From Haliscomenobacter sp. (GTDB lineage Bacteria; Bacteroidota; Bacteroidia; Chitinophagales; Saprospiraceae), in NCBI RefSeq assembly GCF_016718685.1, contig NZ_JADKCX010000009.1:1-64000 (forward strand): a stretch of DNA of 64,000 nucleotides, read 5' to 3'. Below are positions 1 through 8,041 of this stretch, one piece after another. Position numbers and translations under genes: made by a program. The number at the start of each line of letters is the position of its first letter. The first letter of the stretch is position 1. The notes beneath the pieces were generated by a model, which was given only the letters and a program-made list of their open reading frames with translations, searched no databases and was not told the origin of the DNA.

Positions 1-146
1 GAAAATGAAAGATTCCGTACCTTGTCAAAACTTAAAATTCCCTACTTCGCCGACAATTTGGCGATTAGCAGGAAAATTTTACATGGCATGCTTTACAGTC
101 CCTAATATTGCTATAAAATTTTGAAAACTTCGAAAAAACCAATAAA

Positions 147-737
147 ATGAAGAATCTAACCAGTGCAGTGGTACTTGTCCTTTGGGTCTGCTTTTACTTT
201 TTTGGTGGGTGTAATACTTACAACGGAATGGTTAATGCCGATGAAGATATGGATAACGCATGGTCAAAAAGTTCAATCTGCTTACCAGCGCCGGGCTGAC
301 CTCATCCCCAACCTGGTCAACACCGTTAAAGGAGTGGCCAGTTTTGAAAAAAAGCACCCTTACTGCGGTGATCGAGGCTGCGTTCAAAGGCAACAAAGCA
401 TCACCATTGATCCAGCAAACGCTACACCTGAGCAACTGGCTGCTTTCCAACAAGCACAAGGGGGCATTTCTCAATCATTGGGTCGTTTGATGGTGATTGC
501 CGAGCAATACCCAGAACTCAAGGCCAATCAGAACTTCCTGGAGTTGCAGTCGCAGTTGGAAGGTACCGAAAACCGCATCAAAGTTGCCCGGGATACGTAC
601 AATGACGTTTCCACGCAGTACAACAAAAAGTGCGGAGTTTTCAAACAGCCCTTTTTGCTGGCGTATTTGGATTCAACAAAAATCTCAATTCAGGCGAGCA
701 AAATGCAGGGGATGCTCCTGACGTGAAGTTTGAATAA
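147..737 (+). pseudogene. lemA: LemA family protein, multiply frameshifted
   Basis: The three forward frames together spell a complete LemA protein of about 196 residues. It has a hydrophobic N-terminal anchor ending in a Gly-Gly-Cys lipobox-like site, then NAWSKVQSAYQRRADLIPNL-type and VKGVASFEK segments, a TPEQLAAFQQAQGGISQSLG helix, and the family core ARDTYNDVSTQYN. The ATG at 147 and the stop at 735-737 are both in frame 0, but the middle is read in frames 1 and 2, so several small indels lie between about 190 and 700. LemA proteins are membrane-anchored helical-bundle proteins of unclear role and often sit beside TPM-domain proteins, as here. The family call is firm; whether the gene is really broken is doubtful, because neighbouring genes show the same damage. 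Confidence 0.85.
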
Positions 738-743
738 ACCTTT

Positions 744-880
744 TAGGGTTCAGTTCGAGGGTTCAGGGGGGTTCCAAGATGGTCGCCTGGCTGGTCGCTG
801 AGCAGGGGAGTCGGAGTGGAGCCGGTGTCCCGTCGGAACCCCCGATCCGCCGACCCTCGAACCGAGACCTCGAACCCTCC
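744..880. repeat. Long imperfect intergenic inverted repeat, family B copy 1
   Basis: Between lemA and the next gene, a left arm built from gggttc/ttcgaggg units (about 744-773) faces a right arm (about 836-880) of complementary gaaccc/ctcgaacc units, with a loop of about 60 bases. The same word set makes a much better hairpin after thrS at 57104-57188, so this looks like a diverged member of one repeat family. Confidence 0.6.
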
Positions 881-883
881 ATT

Positions 884-1322
884 ATGATCAAATTTCTGTC
901 TGCCGAAGAAAAACGAGTAATCGACTGCGTCAAAGAGGCAGAAACTGCAACTAAGTGAGATCAGGGTGCATTTGCAAGGCAAAGTCCAAAAAACAGCCTG
1001 GGAAGATGCCCTTGCCGTTTTTGATCAACTAAAAATGGCCAATACCGATGAACGGAATGGAGTCTTGATTTTCATCGTGCCCAAAGACCATCAATTGGTC
1101 ATTATTGGTGACAAAGGGTATCCATGACCGCGTGATGAACGATTTTTGGGTGGGAGTAAGGGATGAAATGCTGCAGCATTTCCGCAATAAGGATTTTGCC
1201 GGAGGTTTGTGTGCAGGTGTCAAAGTAGTTGGTGCCAAACTCCAAAGCATTTCCAGTTGAACATGATCTTAAAGCGAATTGCCTGATGATATTTCCTACG
1301 ACATGAAATTCTATTTTTATAA
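884..1322 (+). pseudogene. TPM domain protein, short form, frameshifted
   Basis: Reading across frames gives MIKFLSAEEKRVIDCVKEAE, then GEIRVHLQGKVQKTAWEDA, ERNGVLIFIVPKDHQLVIIG, VRDEMLQHFRNKDFAGGL and a tail resembling LPDDISYD. This is the short cytosolic TPM (TLP18.3/Psb32/MOLO-1) form that usually sits between lemA and a longer exported TPM protein. Shifts are needed near 950, 1120 and 1255, and the exact 3' end (near 1322) is uncertain. There is no signal peptide. The role of the family in bacteria is not established; phosphatase activity is known for a plant homologue. Confidence 0.7.
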
Positions 1323-1332
1323 AATTGAGTTC

Positions 1333-2111
1333 ATGAACATGAAATCCCTGTTGTTGTTATTAGGATCGTGTAGGTGTTGAATGGGGTTTTTGCCAAAGAA
1401 ATTCCAGCCGCCCCAAACCATAGTCCAACGATTACGCCGGGGCACTCGGTCCGGCGGGTTGACAACCTGGAGCGCAAATTGCGCGCTTATGAAGACTCCT
1501 ACTCTACTCAAATTGCAATTGTCATCGACAAATCCTGGAGGGGAAGATGCATTTGAATACTCCTTCCGACTGGCTGAAGCCTGGGATTGGCCAAAAAGAC
1601 AAAGACAACGGCGTACTGATTTATGTCGCTCAAGCCGAGCGCAGTCCGCATTGTCGCAATGCAGGCGTCGAGGTTTTTAACGGATGCATTGTCCAGGCGC
1701 ATCATTGAAATACCATTACCCCCGCTTTCAAAAGGCCAGTTTTACTCCGGGCTGGATGGTGCAGTGGACAACATCATTCAAGTTGCCGCAGGCGAATACA
1801 AAGCCGATGGGAAGAGAGATGCGGAAGGCGGCGGAGCCATGTCCTTCCTGATTTTGTTGCTCATTATCGGCGGCGTCATTGCCATGTTCAGCTATCTTTC
1901 ACGTCGTTCTGCTCAGGCGGGAGGCGGTTATTACGGTGGTGGCCGTTACAACGATAACCGCGGCGGTGGCGGTGGTTGGTTCATCTTCCCCGGCGGCTTT
2001 GGCGGCGGTGGATCTGATCGGAACAGCGACTGGGGCAGCGGTGGTGACGATTGGGGTGGTTTTGGCGGCAGCGACGGCTTTGACGGCGGTGGTGCTGGTG
2101 GGGATTGGTAA
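1333..2111 (+). pseudogene. Exported TPM domain protein with Gly-rich tail (YgcG-like), frameshifted
   Basis: The gene encodes a signal peptide (MNMKSLLLLLG, then a cleavage region ending VFAKEIPAAP) and a TPM domain with VDNLERKLRAYEDSYSTQIA, EDAFEYSFRLAEAW, KDNGVLIYVAQ and a conserved FLTDALSRRIIE helix. One transmembrane segment follows (SFLILLLIIGGVIAMFSYL), and the cytoplasmic tail is almost only Gly, Asp, Trp and Ser. Length would be about 259 residues, normal for the family. Frames change several times between 1370 and 1740, while the last 120 codons are intact. The likely topology is a periplasmic TPM domain anchored by one C-terminal helix. It forms the usual trio with lemA and the short TPM gene. 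Confidence 0.8.
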
Positions 2112-2130
2112 AAATATACAACTACAAATA

Positions 2131-3385
2131 ATGGTAAAACGCTGGGGATATGCGCTTTTAGGAGTACTCGTATTTTCTATACCCAGTTTTGCCCAAAAAT
2201 GGCTTCCCGCGAAAAAAATCATTCGCAGGGATGCCCCTGCGGTAAGCATAAGCCCCAATCCGCTCCGACTCAACATCTCTACCGCAATGCCAGTGATTGT
2301 TGCCGATACGGCGCATAGTGGAACACAGCCTACTGCGGTACCTCCGCATCAATGTACGCTTCCTGAATGCCAGCGATCGGGCGCACAACTACGACGGCGA
2401 AGAAGCCATTCGTTTTGCCAAAGACTTGATTGATATGCCAACCAGGACTTGCAAAGAACAGCAAACTCTGGCTGCCTTACCGCAACAACCTACCGGATTC
2501 TTCCGATACCAATACCAATTGAGTCCACAAACGACAGAATCCCGGCGACCAGGGAATCTATTTTCGTACGACGATCGCCTGTGTTATTACATCCACAAAG
2601 GCTCTACCGCCAACTTGTTCGGACGAAGTGCTGGAAAAATACCAAATCGGCGCCGATTCCGTGCTGAACGTTTTCATCATGCCCCATCATCCCGACAGCA
2701 TGAAATCGGCCTGGTACAGTAAAACTGCGGGTGGCGTCGGGGTAATGCTGGGCAATGCCATCAAAATGGCGGGCAGTGTACGAAGGCCATCAGCCCGCCT
2801 GGGCCTACCGCGGGATACTCAACCATGAAGCCGGGCATTTTTTAGGCCTGTCCCACGCTTTTTTTCGCGATGGCTGTGATGATACACCGGAACATGGCAA
2901 TCCTTGTTGGAGCCGTACCGCGGAGGCTCCTTGCGATACAGCCGCTTCCAACAACATGATGGATTACAACGCGCTGCAAAATGCCCTTTCCCCTTGTCAA
3001 ATTGGCACCATGCACGCCCGCATGGCCGATACCAACAGTTATGAACGGCGTTTTTGGTCAAAACTGGTGCACCCGTCAGGAGGGTCAAGACATTACCATC
3101 CGCGACACTGTAGTTTGGAAAGGTGACAAAGACCTGGCTGGCCATGTGACCATCGTGGCCGGAGGGGTATTGAGGGTCGAAGCCCGCCTATCGCTGCCCG
3201 AAAATGCCCGCATCACCTTGATGCCAGGTGCCGAATTGCGACTGGGAACCAAAGCGCTCCTACACAATGCTTGTGGATTGGAATGGGAAGGGATTGAGGC
3301 ACCGCGCCGTTTTTTGGGGGCGCGTGGAAAAGTACTGGCGGAGGATGGGGCGCGGATTAGGGGAGCGCGGTTTATTGATTATTGA
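2131..3385 (+). pseudogene. M43-type (pappalysin-like) secreted zinc metalloprotease, frameshifted
   Basis: A signal peptide (MVKRWGYALLGVLVFSIPSF, then AQ) precedes a propeptide-like region and a metzincin catalytic domain. The zinc motif HEAGHFLGLSH is at 2824-2856 (three His ligands plus catalytic Glu). It is followed by a CDDTPEHGNPC stretch and the Met-turn NNMMDYNA, then SPCQIGTMHARM; this order fits peptidase family M43. The C-terminal 100 residues (TIRDTVVWKGDKDLAGHVT, then RVEARLSLPENARITLMPG) look like a beta-helix element rather than a T9SS tail. Frames switch at least four times between 2240 and 3060. Protease family assignment is firm from the motifs; activity cannot be judged from this broken sequence. 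Confidence 0.8.
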
Positions 3386-3402
3386 CTAGCGGAGCTAAGT
3401 CT

Positions 3403-3447
3403 AAAAAATGGATGCCACCAGTTTTATCCTGATGGCATCCATTTTTT
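3403..3447. terminator. Bidirectional Rho-independent terminator
   Basis: A 19-base stem (3403-3421 with 3429-3447, one mismatch) starts with six A and ends with six T. It lies between the stop of the metalloprotease gene and the stop of the convergent gene at 3476, so it can serve both. Confidence 0.85.
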
Positions 3448-3475
3448 ATTACCCTCTCCAACATTGACCTTCTGA

Positions 3476-3775
3476 TCAACGCAATTTTTCAATGATCTCA
3501 TTCGTCACGGTGTCCGTATACATCCCGTACGAGCTGACCAAAGTACCTTTGAGTTCATGCGTGGGTGAAGATATAGCGTACACTACACTTTGGTCATCAG
3601 GAGCCGAGGTGTCACCCTCAAAACGATGGGATGAATCGACCTGAAATTCATCGTGCAACAATTGGTAATGTCCGGCACGGCATTCCAGACAATTTTCCTT
3701 GAGGTTAAAATCCTCAACATAGCCCTCGGCTTTTAAGCCTTCTAGAGCTTCTACACGATTATTATAATCTTTCAT
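3476..3775 (-). CDS. Conserved small protein (Bacteroidota family of unknown function)
   Basis: A 99-residue acidic protein without signal peptide or membrane segment. It contains EGYVEDFNLKENCLECRAGH, a central FQVDSSHRFEGDTSAPDDQS and VVYAISSPTHELKGTLVSSYG. I recognise this as a widespread Bacteroidota small-protein family whose database name is often 'phosphoribosylpyrophosphate synthetase'; nothing here resembles a PRPP synthetase fold or PRPP loop, so that name should not be trusted. The two Cys in ENCLECRAGH are spaced CxxC-like (C-L-E-C) but no second pair is present to make a zinc site. It stands alone, convergent with the upstream protease. Confidence 0.75.
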   Translation of the reverse strand: MKDYNNRVEALEGLKAEGYVEDFNLKENCLECRAGHYQLLHDEFQVDSSHRFEGDTSAPDDQSVVYAISSPTHELKGTLVSSYGMYTDTVTNEIIEKLR

Positions 3776-3840
3776 AGTGGGAATAGGATTGGTTTATGGG
3801 GCAAAATAGGCGCTTTTGGGAGTAACTCAGGTGGGATGGT

Positions 3841-4119
3841 ATGAAAAATGAATGTTTTATGAAAACTGGAGAATTACCCCGCTGGTTCAAGTCTTATTAC
3901 TTGAACAAATATCCGTGCGTCTCCAGACGCATGAGTATGCACGATATCTTACGAAAACAACAATTTTTTTATTGGGTTGCGTTTGTTTTTAAGGAATTAA
4001 AAAACTCATTTTCTTTTGATTACGTACGTCAGAAGACCTGTACCACGCTCAGAATAGAAAAGATAAGTGTAACTATTCCGCTCCAATTGAATCCATTCGG
4101 AACGACTGGAGCGGAATAG
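3841..4119 (+). CDS. Doubtful small open frame in AT-rich intergenic stretch
   Basis: A 92-codon frame fills most of a 411-base gap between two minus-strand genes. The predicted protein is basic, Phe- and Lys-rich, has no signal peptide and no recognisable domain. Its last 16 codons lie inside a perfect 14-base inverted repeat (4072-4120). The codon use looks unlike the neighbours. I see it as probably non-coding; the gap may simply hold the promoter of the 3476-3775 gene and the 3' end of the RNA-binding protein transcript. Confidence 0.15.
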   Translation: MKNECFMKTGELPRWFKSYYLNKYPCVSRRMSMHDILRKQQFFYWVAFVFKELKNSFSFDYVRQKTCTTLRIEKISVTIPLQLNPFGTTGAE

Positions 4120-4120
4120 T
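4072..4120. terminator. Strong hairpin downstream of the RRM protein gene
   Basis: Perfect 14-base arms actattccgctcca (4072-4085) and tggagcggaatagt (4107-4120) with a 21-base loop. It sits 67 bases past the stop of the minus-strand RRM gene. There is no T-run on either side, so it may be a processing or stability element rather than a classic terminator. Confidence 0.5.
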
Positions 4121-4186
4121 ATAGAACATCAGGATTGAGACTGCGCTGATTCATGCTACATTGCGCATGAACAAAAATGTTCCCTT

Positions 4187-4573
4187 TTAATACCTGTCCC
4201 GGCCACCGCCGCCACCGTAGCCACCACCGCCACGATTACCGCCACCACCGTAGCCGCCACCGCCGCCGCGATTACCGCCACCGCCACCGTAGCCACCGCC
4301 GCCGCGATTACCGCCACCGCCACCGCGATTTTCACGGTCTTCAGCTTTTTTAGCTACAATCGTACGACCATCCAGATCACTGTTGTCTAGACCTTCGATG
4401 GCATTGAGTGCTTCATCGTCATTTGGCATTTCTACAAAGCCAAATCCTTTTGAACGCCCTGTTGATTGGTCTACAATGATTTTTGCAGAATCAACAATTC
4501 CGTATTGCTCGAACGCTTCGCGTAAATCGTCGTCTTGCGTGTCAAAGCTTAATTTTGCAACAAAAATATTCAT
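4187..4573 (-). CDS. RNA-binding protein, single RRM plus Gly-rich tail
   Basis: A 128-residue protein. The RRM has RNP2 (IFVAKL, residues 3-8) and RNP1 (KGFGFVEM, about residues 43-50), with the final aromatic position of RNP1 replaced by Met, as is common in bacterial RRM proteins. After residue 82 the tail is a run of GGGGNRGGGGYGGGG-type units ending RDRY, similar to cyanobacterial and Bacteroidota RNA-binding proteins that act as RNA chaperones or post-transcriptional regulators. The start at 4573 was chosen because it begins directly at the RRM beta-1 strand; an upstream in-frame start would add an unconserved 11 residues. The tail makes the DNA at 4195-4330 a low-complexity repeat. Confidence 0.9.
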   Translation of the reverse strand: MNIFVAKLSFDTQDDDLREAFEQYGIVDSAKIIVDQSTGRSKGFGFVEMPNDDEALNAIEGLDNSDLDGRTIVAKKAEDRENRGGGGGNRGGGGYGGGGGNRGGGGGYGGGGNRGGGGYGGGGGRDRY

Positions 4574-4771
4574 GACTAAAATTTTAAAAGTGAACAACTT
4601 AAACAAGAGCTGTCAAGAAAAACTGGTAACTAAAGGTACTAAAGCCTTGCCGAAAATAGGGGTTAAAGCTGTGCATCCTTCCGAATTAGTCCAATATAGA
4701 TTCAACTCGATGTTTAATTGGCACGAAGATAACGCTATATTTTTATTGCGATTGCTGGCGGGCATAAAACG

Positions 4772-4811
4772 ACAAGAGCGGCATCCAGGCGCAATTGAAT
4801 GCCGCTCTTGT
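4772..4811 (-). terminator. Second hairpin terminator-like element downstream of the DUF5777 gene
   Basis: Perfect 13-base arms acaagagcggcat (4772-4784) and atgccgctcttgt (4799-4811); on the minus strand it is followed by cgtttta. It lies beyond the main terminator of the DUF5777 gene. The rest of 4574-4926 shows no gene; the part near 4574-4700 should contain the promoter and 5' UTR of the RRM gene. Confidence 0.5.
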
Positions 4812-4867
4812 GCACGGTATTAATGTTGGCTTACACCATCGCGCGATCATTTTCATCCACAACCCAA

Positions 4868-4903
4868 AAAGAGGTGCCCCCAACTCCCTGAGACCACCTC
4901 TTT
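4868..4903 (-). terminator. Rho-independent terminator of the YceI-DUF5777 operon
   Basis: Arms aaagaggtg (4868-4876) and cacctcttt (4895-4903). Read on the minus strand the stem is followed by a T-run, 24 bases after the DUF5777 stop codon. Confidence 0.7.
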
Positions 4904-4926
4904 CAGTTCCTCAAAACTGTGCATCC

Positions 4927-5838
4927 CTACGATTTCTTCTTCTTCTTTTCATTCAGCTGAAACACCCTCGAAAGGTTGAATCCAAACTGAATGTCGCCAT
5001 CCAGCCAACTGCCGTTGGCATCGGTGAGGAAAGCGCGTTCGTTCATGCCCACTGCGTTGGAAAAATGCAATTGGAACACGTGCCCTCCGGTTTCGATGTC
5101 AAAACCAATCGAGGTGGGATTGTAGGTAGGATCATCCGGGAAGCGATTGAAAGCATAGTAGTAGTCAACCACCAGAGCTACCCGCTTGACAAACTTATAG
5201 CGGGCACCAAAGCCCAACGCAAACATGTCATTTGGCACCAGGGTATTCTCTACAATGTTGCGGTGCAACCAGGTAGGAACCAATTGTGCAGAAAATTTTT
5301 CACTGAATTTTCTGCCCACCACGGCCTGGGTGTAAAAAGCCAGGCGACGGGTGAAATTGGGGTCAATTTCAAGATCGGCGAAAGGCTCTTTCAAGGTATT
5401 AAAAGTAGCCCCTCCCACCAAAACGACCGACACAGGGACACTTTTGGCGCCCGTACTTTGCCACAACAAGCGGTATTTGAGAAAGGCATCCAATTCTTTG
5501 CGGGAAGTACTGCGGCCAAATCCCACGGTAAGATTGGGCGTCACACCATAATCAAATCCCATCCGCATGGAGGCATTGTCGAGGCCAAACATGTCGTAAA
5601 AGCCCTGACTGATTTTGCCAAAACGGTGCAGGATGCGAAAATCCAGCGCCCCTTTGTCCAGCATCTCGATGCTGTGTCCATTGATGACGCGAGGAGATTT
5701 AAACGCATTGACGACCTTGTCCGTACTGGTGTCATCTCCAAGCAGATCGAGTAGGCTATCATCTTGAGCCTGTAGTGGACTAAACATAGTCCCCAGTAAA
5801 AGCGCAAAAAGCGCCGTTCGTTGCCAGTGTTTTTTCAT
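4927..5838 (-). CDS. DUF5777-like outer-membrane beta-barrel protein
   Basis: A 303-residue exported protein: Lys-rich N-terminus, hydrophobic h-region and AQ cleavage site near residue 25 (FSPLQAQDDS). The mature part has INGHSIEMLDKGALDFRILH and FYDMFGLDNASMRMGFDYG, the signature region of the DUF5777 barrel family, then alternating amphipathic strands such as NLTVGFGRSTSRKELDAFLK. It ends with a Lys-rich stretch (NEKKKKKS) and lacks a T9SS tail. It follows the YceI gene by five bases, so the two are co-transcribed. In many Bacteroidota this family sits with YceI and c-type cytochrome-like genes, which suggests an envelope electron-carrier or lipid-handling role; the actual substrate is unknown. 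Confidence 0.75.
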   Translation of the reverse strand: MKKHWQRTALFALLLGTMFSPLQAQDDSLLDLLGDDTSTDKVVNAFKSPRVINGHSIEMLDKGALDFRILHRFGKISQGFYDMFGLDNASMRMGFDYGVTPNLTVGFGRSTSRKELDAFLKYRLLWQSTGAKSVPVSVVLVGGATFNTLKEPFADLEIDPNFTRRLAFYTQAVVGRKFSEKFSAQLVPTWLHRNIVENTLVPNDMFALGFGARYKFVKRVALVVDYYYAFNRFPDDPTYNPTSIGFDIETGGHVFQLHFSNAVGMNERAFLTDANGSWLDGDIQFGFNLSRVFQLNEKKKKKS

Positions 5839-5843
5839 CTTGA

Positions 5844-6419
5844 TTATTTACCGTTTAGGATTTCCAATGCAGCACTGATGCTCACTTTTGCCGTTTCGGC
5901 AATTTTGACAAACACGACGGTAGGGATGTCAATTTTGTAGTCTTTCAGCCCAATTTCTATACCGGAGCTAGCCAATACCTTTCCTTTCTCTACAGTGATG
6001 ACTCCTTTAGCGGAAATTTCTTTGGTCACCCCGTGCAGGTTCATGGTGCCATTCACGGTTACGGGATAGGTTCCATCTTTGCTGAAATTCACTTTGCCGA
6101 TGTCACTGATCTTTCCTTTGAAGGTTGCTTTCGGGTATTTTTCACTTTCAACATAGTTTTCGTTGAAGTGCTTTTGCATCAATGTGCTGGCAAAAGTAAA
6201 TTTATTCATGGTCACGGCCCATTCCATTTGACCGGTAGCGGCGTCCAACACACAGGTAGCGACCGTGTTTTTGGCTTTTATTTCTTCAACATCGTCTAGC
6301 TTGCCTTCGGCATCAAAAATGACCGTTCCACTGCGGGTGAAGTATTTCGATTGTGCATTTGTAGTGTAGGTGAAGCTGGCCAGCAGCATCAACAGGAAAA
6401 AAAAGCGGGTTGCGTTCAT
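5844..6419 (-). CDS. YceI family periplasmic protein
   Basis: A 191-residue protein with a signal peptide (FFLLMLLASFTYTTNA, cleavage before QSK). The YceI lipocalin-like fold is shown by FTRSGTVIFDAEGKLDDVEE, TGQMEWAVTMNKFTFASTLM, KYPKATFKGKISDIGKVNFS and VTVNGTMNLHGVTKEISAKG. Members bind isoprenoid-type hydrophobic molecules in the periplasm. The family's usual DP(A/S)HS start of the barrel is replaced by FTRSGTVIF. It is the first gene of an operon with the DUF5777 barrel gene (5-base gap). Twin 20-base palindromes lie directly upstream. Confidence 0.9.
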   Translation of the reverse strand: MNATRFFFLLMLLASFTYTTNAQSKYFTRSGTVIFDAEGKLDDVEEIKAKNTVATCVLDAATGQMEWAVTMNKFTFASTLMQKHFNENYVESEKYPKATFKGKISDIGKVNFSKDGTYPVTVNGTMNLHGVTKEISAKGVITVEKGKVLASSGIEIGLKDYKIDIPTVVFVKIAETAKVSISAALEILNGK

Positions 6420-6461
6420 GAAATTAAGTTTTTTGGATTGATAGAATCATCCCACGAAAAG

Positions 6462-6519
6462 CCCACGAATAAATTCGTGGGGTGAGTACTTTTGTGCCTC
6501 CCACGAATAAATTCGTGGG
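6462..6519. repeat. Two identical 20-base palindromes in tandem
   Basis: The perfect palindrome cccacgaataaattcgtggg occurs at 6462-6481 and again at 6500-6519, with a half copy (cccacgaaaa) at 6451-6460. The pair lies between the start of the YceI gene and the stop of the upstream gene. It could act as a terminator pair for the upstream gene, an operator for the YceI operon, or a small repetitive palindrome family. Confidence 0.85.
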
Positions 6520-6524
6520 TTGGT

Positions 6525-7193
6525 TTAGTTGTTCAGTGCTCCCAGGCGAATCCACTCTTTGATGGAGCTGATTTCGCAAGAAGGAAGTTTACTTGCCCCA
6601 TCAGGCATACGTACAAAACCGGCGTCATGGTTTATGCTTCCGAAAAGACTTCCGTTTAGTGCATATTTTTTGACACCAGTGTAGTTGCTCAGGTTGATGT
6701 TTCCCGAGGGCGCACTGCCCGCGTGGCAGCCATTACAAGAGCGATCCATGATTGGCTTTACGGTTTTGGCGTAAGTAACCTTACTGACATCGCAGTTTCC
6801 TGTAGACGCACAAGTGGTATTTTTGGCACCTTGATCAATCCACAAGGCAATAGTGGTGATCTGTTCGGCGCTCAGTTTGTTGTATGGTTTTTGAGGCATA
6901 AGCTCCTCGCCTACTGCAATCAACACCTGATACAATTTACTGGCGGCATAATCACCCGGAGCAATACCATTCGAAACGATGCTTGCATACGAGGTCAATT
7001 CGATTCCTTCCTCCCGGTCGATGCTGTTGTGGCACCCACTTTGGGTACAATTGGAAATAAAAATGGGCAGAACATCTTTTTCAAAACAAACCGGATTTAC
7101 GTTTACCACTTGCTCCTGGGTACAAGCACTGAATAATAGCAGGGCACTTGTGCTGAGATACACCAGGTAGCTTAAAATTTTGTTTTTTGCCAC
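6525..7193 (-). CDS. Planctomycete-type cytochrome-c-like lipoprotein
   Basis: A 222-residue predicted lipoprotein (LLLFSAC lipobox, Cys at residue 24). Two haem-attachment-like sites occur: CTQSGCH near residue 49, which has one residue more than CxxCH, and CNGCH (residues about 153-157, within DRSCNGCHAG), a regular CxxCH. Between them are ELMPQKPYNKLSAEQITTI and ALWIDQGAKN, the typical pattern of the PSCyt1-type domain with a distal Met supplied by MPQ; a second MPDGASKLP lies near the end. Likely a di-haem-like periplasmic electron carrier or domain. It belongs with the YceI/DUF5777 pair and the next haem-binding gene. Confidence 0.8.
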   Translation of the reverse strand: MAKNKILSYLVYLSTSALLLFSACTQEQVVNVNPVCFEKDVLPIFISNCTQSGCHNSIDREEGIELTSYASIVSNGIAPGDYAASKLYQVLIAVGEELMPQKPYNKLSAEQITTIALWIDQGAKNTTCASTGNCDVSKVTYAKTVKPIMDRSCNGCHAGSAPSGNINLSNYTGVKKYALNGSLFGSINHDAGFVRMPDGASKLPSCEISSIKEWIRLGALNN

Positions 7194-7270
7194 GACAATA
7201 AAGTTTTTATAGTTAAGTGTTTAGACGGGTGCTCGGGCAGGAAGTTTAGACCCCGATGATTTGATTCTGT

Positions 7271-7303
7271 TTTTTCAGATGTGTCAATCAAATATCTGAA
7301 AAA
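7271..7303. terminator. Hairpin downstream of the haem-binding protein gene
   Basis: Arms tttttcagat (7271-7280) and atctgaaaaa (7294-7303), in the 237-base gap after the minus-strand haem-binding gene. There is no run of T beyond the stem, so it is only a candidate terminator. The same gap also holds gtttagacc and ggtctaaac as a wider inverted pair. Confidence 0.4.
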
Positions 7304-7430
7304 GCTGATGTTTTCACAAACATTCAAGGTCTAAACTTATCCACTGTACTGCAAATAACCCTGTGGCGTTGCCTCTTGTACTCATTTTTTGTGAATAATG
7401 TCGTACAGTGTCGCCCACAAGCATTTGCAA

Positions 7431-7937
7431 TCAGTCTTCATCATGTTCTCCTTCGTGTTCATTTTCACGCTTGCTGATGCTTTTTTCAGCGGAATTTCCA
7501 CCTTGATTGAACCAGTCGATCAGCGTCTGTTTTTCAGCTTCGTTCAGTTTTGCTTCAGGATGCATCAAGTTGTAATCCCACAAGGGCATTTCCCCCTCGG
7601 CAATGGTTTCGGGGATTTCCTCCAATGCCTCGGACTGGTCGTGCGCAGAACTGCTGCCCCAGGTGGAAAAATTCACCTTGGAGCGCCCTTCCTGGATGTG
7701 GTTTTGTACCAAAAAAGAGACTGGCGCGACGTAGGCATACCAGGGATACTTCGCTTCATTGGAGTGACAATCGTAGCACGAGGCTTTCAATAAACGTGCA
7801 ACTTCGGCCGGTGCAGCACTTACTTTGAGGTAGTCCTGATTGGGGTCAACGGCGGGATTTGTGCGGTTGACCGGAACAAATTGAATGGCGATTGCCAGCA
7901 AAAGCAGCAACAGGCCAATTCTTTTGAGCAGTTTCAT
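7431..7937 (-). CDS. Haem-binding domain protein (Haem_bd type)
   Basis: A 168-residue protein with an N-terminal membrane anchor or signal (LLKRIGLLLLLLAIAIQFVP) and the family pattern NRTNPAV near residue 24. One CxxCH site (CYDCHSNEAKYPWYAYVAP) is followed by VSFLVQNHIQEGRSKVNFSTW and GEMPLWDYNLMHPEAKLNE, the Haem_bd order with a conserved Met in GEMP as the likely distal ligand. The C-terminus is an unusual Glu/His-rich tail (ENEHEGEHDED) that could bind metal. It is probably a periplasmic mono-haem protein, next to another cytochrome-like gene on one side and a heavy-metal efflux cassette on the other. Confidence 0.85.
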   Translation of the reverse strand: MKLLKRIGLLLLLLAIAIQFVPVNRTNPAVDPNQDYLKVSAAPAEVARLLKASCYDCHSNEAKYPWYAYVAPVSFLVQNHIQEGRSKVNFSTWGSSSAHDQSEALEEIPETIAEGEMPLWDYNLMHPEAKLNEAEKQTLIDWFNQGGNSAEKSISKRENEHEGEHDED

Positions 7938-8041
7938 GGCTTTGTGTTTAGTCGATAGACTCTACGAATACAAGATTACTTGTGTTCATAATGCCTTTTT
8001 AAAATTTTTCCATAACAAGCATCATTCATACATGTCGTCAC

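Noticed and set aside
1..146. Possible gene end or RNA in the first 146 bases
   Set aside because: No open frame with recognisable character; only AT-rich upstream sequence of lemA.
1879..2433. Plus-strand open frame with Val/Ala-rich protein across the TPM protein tail and the protease start
   Set aside because: It is the shifted reading of a Gly-rich repeat; the frame with the membrane segment and the Gly/Asp/Trp tail fits the family.
4195..4330. Regular short repeats that might suggest a CRISPR or minisatellite
   Set aside because: They encode the Gly/Asn/Arg/Tyr tail of the RRM protein in frame; there are no unique spacers.
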